This document shows, one piece after another, positions 8,664 through 16,967 of a stretch of DNA of 64,000 bases. Source of the stretch: Gluconobacter morbifer G707 (GTDB lineage Bacteria; Pseudomonadota; Alphaproteobacteria; Acetobacterales; Acetobacteraceae). Numbering within the stretch: the stretch's first letter is position 1; each line of letters begins with the position of its first letter. A program made the translations under genes and the position numbers. The notes under the pieces are model-generated. The model was not told the origin of the DNA. It did not search any database and saw only the letters and a list, made by a program, of their open reading frames with translations. The DNA is taken from positions 620,001 through 684,000 of the forward strand of contig NZ_AGQV01000001.1 in the NCBI RefSeq assembly GCF_000234355.1, given 5' to 3'.

Positions 8664-9251
8664 GTGGCCAAGCGGGTTCTGAGGGAAGAGGAGGCGGCTC
8701 TGTGGCAGATGGTTGTCCGCGATATCGCTCCCCTTTATCCAGCCCTTCCCCAGCTTCCTCCGCCCGAAAAGCCCGCCCCGCAGAAAGAGGACAGGGCTGT
8801 CCCGCCCGCAAACAGGCTGCCTCCTGTTACGCCGCCACCGCCTGACGGTGCGTCCTTTGCGGCTATGCTAAGGAAACCTGTTGTCCGGGCGCGTCACAGG
8901 CCGCAGGATCTTGCTGTGGGCGCTCGGGCACCCGGACTGGACGACACGACATGGAAGCGCCTCTCGAGGGGGCGTCTGAAAGTGGATGCCCGGCTGGATC
9001 TGCATGGTTATGTCGTACAGGAGGCGTTTGAACGGCTGCATGATTTCATGCACCGGGCCCGGATGCGCAACTGGCGTTGTGTGGAAGTCGTAACCGGACT
9101 GGGAAGCGGCCAGACAAGCGGACTTATCCGCCGGGAACTGCCCCTGTGGCTTCAGCGCTCTGACCTGCGGCCCATGGTCCTGGCCGTTGTGCATCCACAT
9201 GCCGCCAATCATGGGTCCGTCCGCATCCTGCTAAGAACACGGCATCGCTGA
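8664..9251 (+). CDS. Smr domain protein
   Basis: The 195-residue protein ends in an Smr (small MutS-related) domain from about residue 105: VDARLDLHGYVVQEA carries the LDLHG motif, and VVTGLGSGQTSG corresponds to the TGxG loop (family: H-TGKG). The N-terminal LREEEAALWQMVVRDIAPL is the alphaproteobacterial Smr leader, followed by a proline-rich linker. Smr domains act as nucleases in several proteins; the physiological role of the stand-alone form is unsettled. I chose GTG at 8664 because GGAG lies 8 bases upstream and homologous sequence begins there; the frame also has an ATG at 8583. It normally follows mltA but is about 2.9 kb away here. Confidence 0.88.
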   Translation: MAKRVLREEEAALWQMVVRDIAPLYPALPQLPPPEKPAPQKEDRAVPPANRLPPVTPPPPDGASFAAMLRKPVVRARHRPQDLAVGARAPGLDDTTWKRLSRGRLKVDARLDLHGYVVQEAFERLHDFMHRARMRNWRCVEVVTGLGSGQTSGLIRRELPLWLQRSDLRPMVLAVVHPHAANHGSVRILLRTRHR

Positions 9252-9271
9252 AAGCCGCGTGGAGACGGGTT

Positions 9272-10363
9272 TCAGAGACGGCGTGTTTCCTGTCCGGCGC
9301 GCCAGCGTGTGGTATTGACGGTGACCCAGCGGCGCAGCGCCAGCGTCGCGCCCAGATCCGGCACGGAGCGGGACAGAAACGGCGCAGCATTATCCCCGGA
9401 TGCCAGCATGAAATGATGTTTGGCGGCCCAGTGCCGCACGCCATTATCTGTTGCTGCGGCGATGCATGCCTTGCTCCACTGCGCCACGATGTCAGGCGGG
9501 GTCAGCATGGGGAGGGCAATGACCAGTGCCGTATCAAGACTGGCCGCAATGGCGCGCCAGGCGTTGAATAACGGTCCTTCCGGCGGACGGCCCCGGACTT
9601 CCTGATACGCTTCCAGGAAGTTCGGAATGCTGTCTGTTTGGGTGTCTGTCAGATCGCCGGTATGATAGAGCGCGGCTGTTCCTGACGGCAGATGCGCCAG
9701 CGCGTCATCCAGCGGGACATCAAGCGCATAGGGAGAAATCTGTACGGCATCGACTTTCCCCTCCCGCAGGGCGGCCAGTGCTTCCGTTGCTGTCAGATAG
9801 CCGGGGACGGGAACCGGACGCAGTCCCAGCAGGGACAGGCCCAGAAGGGCATTCAGTTCATTGCCGGCCGGCCGGGACACCGCAAGCCGGACCGGGTGAT
9901 CGTGGAAAAAGCCGGTCAGGCGGCTGCGAAGCGTGCGGTGCAGTTCCGCCCGCGCCACGACGATGGTGGTCGTATGCGCGATGAGCACCGGAATCCAGCG
10001 CCCGAAATCGTAATGCACGCGATTGTCGCCGATCAGGGAAGCCAGAAGCGTGGCGCCCTGTGCCGCAATGGCCGTGCTGCCATCCGGTGCGCCATTGGCA
10101 TCGAACAGATTGGCAGCGCGGACGCCGTCCTGCCCCAGATCCGGCACAAGCTGGATGGGTGTTTCCAGTCCGAGCGACCGCGAGAGAGCGCCAGCCGCCA
10201 GTTCACCGAACTGGCCGGCAGGGGAGGCCAGTGTCCCCCCGAGCAGCAGATGGGCTTCGGGGAGAGTATCGGCAAAAGCCGGAAGGCCGGAAAAGGCGGC
10301 AGACCCGGAAAGCAGCGCCAGTCCTTTCAGGGCAGACCGGCGGGTGAAGCAGCCAGACGTCAC
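9272..10363 (-). CDS. Tat-type periplasmic solute-binding protein (Bug/TctC-like)
   Basis: This 363-residue protein begins with a twin-arginine signal ([12 protein letters not shown], then a hydrophobic stretch ending GLPAFA, about residue 31). The mature part resembles Bug/TctC extracytoplasmic receptors: [22 protein letters not shown] near the start, [14 protein letters not shown], and [34 protein letters not shown] in the middle, the usual position of the conserved G-a-l-R-G-x-v-D-a. Identity within the family looks low, so the substrate is unknown. No tctA/tctB membrane partners are nearby. Its start overlaps the hemF stop by four bases (ATGA), so it is co-translated with hemF, an odd pairing. 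Confidence 0.62.
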   Translation of the reverse strand: MTSGCFTRRSALKGLALLSGSAAFSGLPAFADTLPEAHLLLGGTLASPAGQFGELAAGALSRSLGLETPIQLVPDLGQDGVRAANLFDANGAPDGSTAIAAQGATLLASLIGDNRVHYDFGRWIPVLIAHTTTIVVARAELHRTLRSRLTGFFHDHPVRLAVSRPAGNELNALLGLSLLGLRPVPVPGYLTATEALAALREGKVDAVQISPYALDVPLDDALAHLPSGTAALYHTGDLTDTQTDSIPNFLEAYQEVRGRPPEGPLFNAWRAIAASLDTALVIALPMLTPPDIVAQWSKACIAAATDNGVRHWAAKHHFMLASGDNAAPFLSRSVPDLGATLALRRWVTVNTTRWRAGQETRRL

Positions 10364-11277
10364 GGCCAGCGGACTTCCGGCGGCATGCTCATGAGAATGG
10401 CTTCGGTATTGCCGCCGGTCTTGAGACCGAACAGCGTGCCGCGGTCATGCAACAGGTTGAACTCCACATAGCGGCCACGGCGCACGAGCTGTGCATCGCG
10501 GTCTGCGTCCGTCCATGGCGTGAACATGCGGCGGCGCACGGCGGCGGGATAGGCGTCATGGAACGCCATGCCGACATCCTTCGTGAAAGCGAAGTCCAGA
10601 GCTGCATCTCCCGAGTAGAAACGGTCGTAGAAGATTCCTCCGAGTCCGCGCGGCTCATTGCGGTGATGGAGGTGGAAGTAGCGGTCACACCACTCCTTGA
10701 AGCGGGGATAGTGTTCCGGGTCGTGCCGGTCGCACGCTTCCTGGAACATCCTGTGGAAATACTCCGCGTCGCTCTGTGCTTCGGCGCTTTCTGGGAACAT
10801 CGGCGTGATGTCGCCGCCACCGCCGAACCATCCCTGGGAGGTGATGATCATGCGTGTATTGAAATGCGCTGCGCTGACATGCGGATTGCAGGGATGCGCC
10901 ACCAGCGAGATGCCCGTTGCGAAAAACCGCGGGTCTTCCTCCGCGCCGTCGATCGTCTTGCGGAACTCGGGTGAAAACTCACCCCAGACCGTCGAGACAT
11001 TGACGCCGACTTTCTCGAACACACGACCGCGCATGACGGACATGACGCCCGCGCCGCCTTCAGGGCGGTCCCATGCCGTGCGTTCGAAACGGCCGGCCTC
11101 CGTGCGGTCGCGCAGAACCTGCGAACCGCCTTCGACGGCCTCGTCCTCAAGCTTTTCGTAGGACGCACATATCCGGTCCCGGAGGGTCTCAAACCAGACT
11201 TTGGCCTGACGCTTCAGCGCGTCATGGGGCACATCCGGACGAACGATTTCAGCAAAACTGGGGCTGATCTGGTCCAT
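10360..11277 (-). CDS. hemF: Oxygen-dependent coproporphyrinogen-III oxidase
   Basis: HemF oxidatively decarboxylates coproporphyrinogen III to protoporphyrinogen IX using O2, fitting an obligate aerobe. The 305-residue protein (E. coli 299) contains [11 protein letters not shown] (about 145), [17 protein letters not shown], and [20 protein letters not shown], which includes the family signature near the C-terminus. I chose the ATG at 11277 (MDQISPS) with GGGGA a few bases upstream; the frame extends to 11307 without similarity. It is followed, with a four-base overlap, by the Tat-type binding protein. hemC and hemD lie about 8 kb away in this same window. Confidence 0.96.
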   Translation of the reverse strand: MDQISPSFAEIVRPDVPHDALKRQAKVWFETLRDRICASYEKLEDEAVEGGSQVLRDRTEAGRFERTAWDRPEGGAGVMSVMRGRVFEKVGVNVSTVWGEFSPEFRKTIDGAEEDPRFFATGISLVAHPCNPHVSAAHFNTRMIITSQGWFGGGGDITPMFPESAEAQSDAEYFHRMFQEACDRHDPEHYPRFKEWCDRYFHLHHRNEPRGLGGIFYDRFYSGDAALDFAFTKDVGMAFHDAYPAAVRRRMFTPWTDADRDAQLVRRGRYVEFNLLHDRGTLFGLKTGGNTEAILMSMPPEVRWP

Positions 11278-11535
11278 TTTCTTTTCCCCGTCCTCACAGG
11301 ACAACATCTTTGGTTACGCAGGCTGTCCTAGCAAATCGTATCCTTTCCGAACAGTTGGGGCGTTGCATGTCTGCTGACCATCCGTGGCAGCATCATGGCG
11401 ATGAAAAGCTGACAACCGGTAAAAAAATCTGTGTGTCCGTCGCTTTTTCTTGCCGGGACTTGCGCGGCCTGCCGTCTCGTGGTCCAGAAACGGACAGTTG
11501 CAGGACCATTTAACCAAGGGGCGGAACGCACGCAC

Positions 11536-12426
11536 ATGTCTTCTGAACAGGAAATCCAGCCCGTCATCGGCGTGATCGGTGGCTCGGGGCTGTACGATAT
11601 AGACGGGCTTGAAAACAAGGAATGGCGCCGGGTCGAAACCCCCTGGGGCGAGCCATCGGATGAACTGCTGTTCGGGACGTTCGAGGGCGTGAAATGCGTG
11701 TTTCTGCCGCGTCATGGCCGGGGGCATCCTATTCCCCCGTCAGAACTCAACTTCCGTGCCAATATCGATGCACTGAAGCGGGCCGGCGTGACGGACATCC
11801 TGTCCCTTTCCGCCGTGGGTTCGCTGAAGGAAGAACTCCCGCCGGGACATTTCGTTCTGGTGGACCAGTTCATTGATCGTAGCTTTGCACGGATCAAGAC
11901 CTTTTTCGGAACGGGATGTGTGGCGCATGTCAGCATGGCCGATCCGGTCTCTCATCGCATTCTTGATGTGGTGGAGCGGGAAGGCCGTAAGCTTGGTATC
12001 TCTTTGATCCGTGGCGGGACCTATCTCGTGATGGAAGGACCGCAGTTCTCCACCCGGGCGGAAAGCCATCTGTACCGGAGTTGGGGCTGCTCGGTTGTGG
12101 GTATGACGAACATGCCCGAAGCCAAGCTCGCCCGCGAGGCCGAGATGAATTATGCCACCGTTGCGATGGTCACGGATTTCGACTGCTGGCATCCCGATCA
12201 TGACAGCGTGACCGTCGAAGCCGTGGTCAAGGTCATGAAAGGCAATGCCGAGAATGCACGCCGTCTGGTGAAAGCCATTATCCCGGTGCTGGGGCAGAAG
12301 CGGCCGGTTGACCCGTCCGCCGAACGTGCGCTGGATTTTGCGTTGATCACCGCGCCTGAAAAGCGTGATCCGGCGCTTATGGCCAAGCTGGACGCCGTGG
12401 CGGGCCGTATTCTCAACGCTGGCTGA
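11536..12426 (+). CDS. mtnP: S-methyl-5'-thioadenosine phosphorylase
   Basis: MtnP phosphorolyses methylthioadenosine, a by-product of polyamine and homoserine-lactone synthesis, to adenine and methylthioribose-1-phosphate. The 296-residue protein starts GVIGGSGLYDIDGLE, the phosphate-binding glycine loop. It has PRHGRGH (about 53), the central GTYLVMEGPQFSTRAES, and TDFDCWHPDHDSVTV, where the D-x-D-C-W signature separates MTA phosphorylases from purine nucleoside phosphorylases. I chose the start MSSEQE; the frame is open upstream without similarity. A hairpin terminator follows. It diverges from hemF over about 260 bases. Confidence 0.95.
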   Translation: MSSEQEIQPVIGVIGGSGLYDIDGLENKEWRRVETPWGEPSDELLFGTFEGVKCVFLPRHGRGHPIPPSELNFRANIDALKRAGVTDILSLSAVGSLKEELPPGHFVLVDQFIDRSFARIKTFFGTGCVAHVSMADPVSHRILDVVEREGRKLGISLIRGGTYLVMEGPQFSTRAESHLYRSWGCSVVGMTNMPEAKLAREAEMNYATVAMVTDFDCWHPDHDSVTVEAVVKVMKGNAENARRLVKAIIPVLGQKRPVDPSAERALDFALITAPEKRDPALMAKLDAVAGRILNAG

Positions 12427-12436
12427 ATTAGAAAGG

Positions 12437-12470
12437 GGCCGCCCGTCTGTGGAGATGGGCGGCCTTGTTT
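12437..12470 (+). terminator. Rho-independent terminator after mtnP
   Basis: GGCCGCCCGTC (12437-12447) pairs with GATGGGCGGCC (12454-12464), one G-U wobble, followed by TTGTTT. It starts 10 bases after the mtnP stop. Confidence 0.85.
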
Positions 12471-12807
12471 GGGCAGTCAGCACTTTGCCATGACGTTCTC
12501 GTCGGCTTAGTCATGGCTCGGCAGGCAGCTTCGCCCGGATTGTTCATCGGGTCGTATTTTTGTGTGCGGCCCGAGGTCTGGGGATAATGTCGGGTGTACT
12601 GATCCGCGAGGACAGTTTTAGGGAGGTTCCTGAAACTGCGTGGCCTCGGTCAGAAGTGTCTTCTGGTGCTTCCCAGATGGAAATCAGGTTTTCCGATAGT
12701 TTTCCGGGCTGATCCCGGGGCGTCTAAAATTCTTGGAGCCAATTGGCCTCAGGCCGGATGGCCGCCTTATGACGGGCATCCGGTCTGAGCGGATCGTCAC
12801 CCCGGCC
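12471..12807. other. Intergenic region, no gene seen
   Basis: These 337 bases lie between mtnP (plus) and the SDR gene (minus). I find no open frame with family-like sequence. The only clear structure is a 13-base inverted repeat, CTCAGGCCGGATG (12748-12760) against CATCCGGTCTGAG (12777-12789), one mismatch and a 16-base loop. It could terminate the SDR transcript but lacks an adjacent T-run. Confidence 0.6.
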
Positions 12808-13557
12808 TCAGAATTCCTGCCGGGTTGGACGCAGGACGATCTCATTGATGTCCACGTCATCCGGCTGTGAAATGGCAAAGGCGATGGCTTTGGCCACCGA
12901 GTCCGCCGGGATGGCGATCTTGTAGAAGGCCTCGACGTGTTTGCGGCTTTTTGCGTCTCCGCTGCCATATTGGAGTTCGCTTTCCACTGCACCAGGTTCA
13001 ATGCTGGTGACGCGAAATGCTCCTGCCGACTCCTGTCTCAGTCCCTCACTGATGGCCCGGACCGCGAACTTGGTGCCGGAATAGACCGTGCCTCCCGGTG
13101 CGAATACCTTCAGGCCGGCTACGGAGGACAGATTGATGACATGGCCGGATTTCTGCTGCGTGAAGATCGGCAACGCTGCGGCGATTCCGTAAAGGACGCC
13201 CTTGAGGTTGATGTCGATCATCCGGTCCCATTCATCCACCCGGAGCTGGCTGAGCGGGGCGATGGCCATCAGGCCGGCATTGTTCACCAGAACGTCCAGC
13301 CGACCGAAATCGCGCTGGACAGCTTTCACTGTTTCCTCAACCTGCTGGCGGTCCGTTACGTCGAGCGTATAGGCCCGTGCGGTCTGTCCTTTGCCGGTCA
13401 GGTCTGCAGCGATTGCATCCAGCCGGTCACGGCGCCGGGCGGCAAGCGCCACCTTGGCGCCGCGCTCGGCCAGGTAGCGGGCCGTGGCTTCCCCCAGCCC
13501 GCTGCTTGCGCCCGTGATGAGGACGGTTTTGCCTTCGATGGAAGGAATATTATTCAT
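12808..13557 (-). CDS. Short-chain dehydrogenase/reductase (SDR family)
   Basis: This is a 249-residue classical SDR with the NAD(P)-binding TGASSGLG (15-22), NNAG (about 90), the catalytic serine in VINLSSVAG (about 140), and the YxxxK pair in VYSGTKFAV (about 156-160). AARRRDR after strand beta2 (an arginine pair) suggests NADP(H) preference, an inference. The overall pattern resembles YdfG/serine-3-dehydrogenase-type oxidoreductases; the substrate is unknown. It lies 9 bases downstream of the dienelactone hydrolase-like gene on the same strand, so the two are probably one transcript. Confidence 0.88.
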   Translation of the reverse strand: MNNIPSIEGKTVLITGASSGLGEATARYLAERGAKVALAARRRDRLDAIAADLTGKGQTARAYTLDVTDRQQVEETVKAVQRDFGRLDVLVNNAGLMAIAPLSQLRVDEWDRMIDINLKGVLYGIAAALPIFTQQKSGHVINLSSVAGLKVFAPGGTVYSGTKFAVRAISEGLRQESAGAFRVTSIEPGAVESELQYGSGDAKSRKHVEAFYKIAIPADSVAKAIAFAISQPDDVDINEIVLRPTRQEF

Positions 13558-13566
13558 GATGGGGCC

Positions 13567-14283
13567 TCATTTTTTCGGGTGAAGATGGCGTTCGAAGAAC
13601 GCAACGCTCCGGCTCCAGGCCAGATCCCGGGCGTCCCGGTTGAAGCTGGGACGGTCCGGACAGCCGAAGCCATGCCCGGCGTCGTCATAGACATATTCCT
13701 CGACTTCCCGCCGTGCCGCGCGGATCTTCTGGAGGTCGGAAGGCGGAATATGGGCGTCCTCACCACCGAAATGCAGTTCGACCGGGCAATGGGGCGGCGT
13801 ATCGACATGGTTGGCGATACCGCCGCCGTACCAGCTGACGGCGGCGTTGAAATGGTGCGTCTGCGTCGCGGCGAGCCATGCGATCAGTCCGCCCCAGCAG
13901 AAGCCGAGGATCCCTACTGGCTGACCGGCGTTCCGGCCCCGGAGTGCGTCGGCGCAGGCTGTGATGTCTTCCTGAATCTTTTCGGACGGAATGCGGCTGC
14001 GGAAATCGAGGCCTTCCTTCATCCCTGCTTCGGAATAGGTCAGGACGGTATGGGGTTTGACGCGGTCGAACAGGGCAGGAGCCAGAACATGGAAACCGTG
14101 CGCCGCGAGTTCCTCGCACACTGTGCGGATGTGAGTTGTCAGGCCGAAAATCTCCTGTACGACCACGACGGACCGCGCTGCATCGGGAGAGCCGGCTTCC
14201 CATGCCTCGAATTCATGACCGTCTGCCGCCTTGAGACGGATCATATGGCCGGCCGGCTTTTCGTGGGAGGAGTTATGAGCCAT
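13567..14283 (-). CDS. Dienelactone hydrolase family protein
   Basis: This 238-residue alpha/beta hydrolase has the DLH nucleophile elbow GFCWGG (Cys at about 120), an aspartate in HFGGEDAHIPP and the histidine in YDDAGHGFGCPDRPSF, together the Cys-Asp-His triad. VVVVQEIFGLTTHI near residue 35 contains the conserved Glu that controls the nucleophile. The family hydrolyses dienelactones or related esters; many members have unknown substrates. I chose the ATG at 14283 (MAHNSSHEK). The upstream frame extends over the divergent DUF4169 gene and looks non-coding. The SDR gene follows after 9 bases. Confidence 0.9.
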   Translation of the reverse strand: MAHNSSHEKPAGHMIRLKAADGHEFEAWEAGSPDAARSVVVVQEIFGLTTHIRTVCEELAAHGFHVLAPALFDRVKPHTVLTYSEAGMKEGLDFRSRIPSEKIQEDITACADALRGRNAGQPVGILGFCWGGLIAWLAATQTHHFNAAVSWYGGGIANHVDTPPHCPVELHFGGEDAHIPPSDLQKIRAARREVEEYVYDDAGHGFGCPDRPSFNRDARDLAWSRSVAFFERHLHPKK

Positions 14284-14343
14284 TGCTTGAATCCATTTTT
14301 TTTCTGAAACGCCCGAAAAGGCCAGAGCCCGGAGACCCTGACC

Positions 14344-14538
14344 ATGAGCGACGTTATTAATCTCCGTCGGGAACGCAAACGCCGCAAGTCCGTAGAGGAT
14401 GCGAAGCTGGCGGAGGCCAACCGGCGCCTGCATGGGCGCACAAAAGGTCAGAAAACTGCTGAAAAGAAGGAAAAACAGCGCTTCGAGAGTTTCATTGAAG
14501 GGCGAAAAATTTCTTCCGAATCTTCGCGAAATTCTTGA
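14344..14538 (+). CDS. DUF4169 family small basic protein
   Basis: The 64-residue protein begins MSDVINLRRERKRRKSVEDAKLA, matching the short alphaproteobacterial DUF4169 pattern (VINLRR-x-RK followed by an alanine/lysine-rich helix and HGRTK). It is strongly basic and probably a single long helix. Function unknown. It diverges from the dienelactone hydrolase gene and lies just upstream of the groESL promoter region. Confidence 0.75.
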   Translation: MSDVINLRRERKRRKSVEDAKLAEANRRLHGRTKGQKTAEKKEKQRFESFIEGRKISSESSRNS

Positions 14539-14562
14539 CGTTGGCGGGGTAGGGCGCTACCT
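14535..14562 (+). promoter_or_regulatory. Candidate groESL promoter
   Basis: TTGACG (14535-14540; CTTGAC if shifted one base) is followed after 16 bases by CTACCT (14557-14562). The -10 overlaps the left edge of the CIRCE element. The CTTGAC start would also suit a heat-shock sigma factor. Inferred from spacing and position; the -10 is weak. Confidence 0.45.
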
Positions 14563-14564
14563 CT

Positions 14565-14591
14565 TTGGCACTCTCGGTGTGAGAGTGCTAA
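14565..14591. promoter_or_regulatory. CIRCE operator (HrcA binding site)
   Basis: TTGGCACTC - 9 bases - GAGTGCTAA differs from the CIRCE consensus (TTAGCACTC-N9-GAGTGCTAA) at one position. It sits about 80 bases before groES. CIRCE binds the repressor HrcA, so groESL is predicted to be HrcA-controlled and heat-induced. hrcA itself is not in this window. Confidence 0.95.
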
Positions 14592-14669
14592 AATGCATTG
14601 CAGAACCTGAATGCATCAACCCGGCCATGCTGCTTTAGAACAAGGGCAGGGCCCAGAATGGAGCAATCC

Positions 14670-14960
14670 ATGACGAAGTTTCGTCCCCTTCACGACCGTG
14701 TTGTGGTCCGCCGCCTGAACGCCGAAGAAAAGACCGTCGGCGGCATCATCATCCCGGAAACCGCCAAGGACAAGCCGACCGAAGGCGAAATCGTCTCCGT
14801 TGGTCCGGGCGCCCGCAACGAACAGGGCCAGATCGTGGCGCTTGACGTCAAGGCCGGCGACAAGGTGCTGTTTGGCAAATGGTCCGGCACCGAGGTGAAG
14901 ATCGACGGCGAAGAGCTGCTGATCATGAAAGAGAGCGACATCATGGGTGTGATCGGCTGA
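14670..14960 (+). CDS. groES: Co-chaperonin GroES
   Basis: GroES is the heptameric 10-kDa lid of the GroEL folding chamber. The 96-residue product (E. coli 97) begins [15 protein letters not shown] and has the mobile-loop region [18 protein letters not shown] (about 18-35) and [18 protein letters not shown] chose ATG 14670 with GGAG five bases upstream; an in-frame ATG at 14658 would add four residues. groEL follows after 51 bases, and a CIRCE element lies upstream. Confidence 0.98.
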   Translation: MTKFRPLHDRVVVRRLNAEEKTVGGIIIPETAKDKPTEGEIVSVGPGARNEQGQIVALDVKAGDKVLFGKWSGTEVKIDGEELLIMKESDIMGVIG

Positions 14961-14987
14961 TCAGCCGTCCCCGTTTCCTCTCGTTAA

Positions 14988-16697
<1,710 letters not shown>

Positions 16698-16714
16698 CCT
16701 GCACGATCATCAGG

Positions 16715-16750
16715 AAAACCGTCCTGCCCTCTGGGGCAGGGCGGTTTTTT
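16715..16750 (+). terminator. Rho-independent terminator of groESL
   Basis: AAAACCGTCCTGCCC pairs with GGGCAGGGCGGTTTT (one G-U), loop TCTG, followed by more T. The rest of the gap to 16967 contains no supportable gene; a short open frame at 16770-17006 has no family-like sequence. Confidence 0.93.
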
Positions 16751-16967
16751 CGTATGGGCTCCGCGTGGAATGTCAGGTGGGGTGAGCTACCCAGCCGTTC
16801 AGGCGTGCGTTGCCGGAATGAAAGCTGTTCCGGTTTTTTCGGAGGTCCGTTTGCGGGCGATGAGAGCAGAGCGGAAAAGATCCGCGCAGGAACCGGCTAT
16901 TCCGGATAAGGGCGTTCTGTTCCTGCTTTTCGATCTTGCGGTTCAGTTGTCTGCTTGCGGCGTTTTT

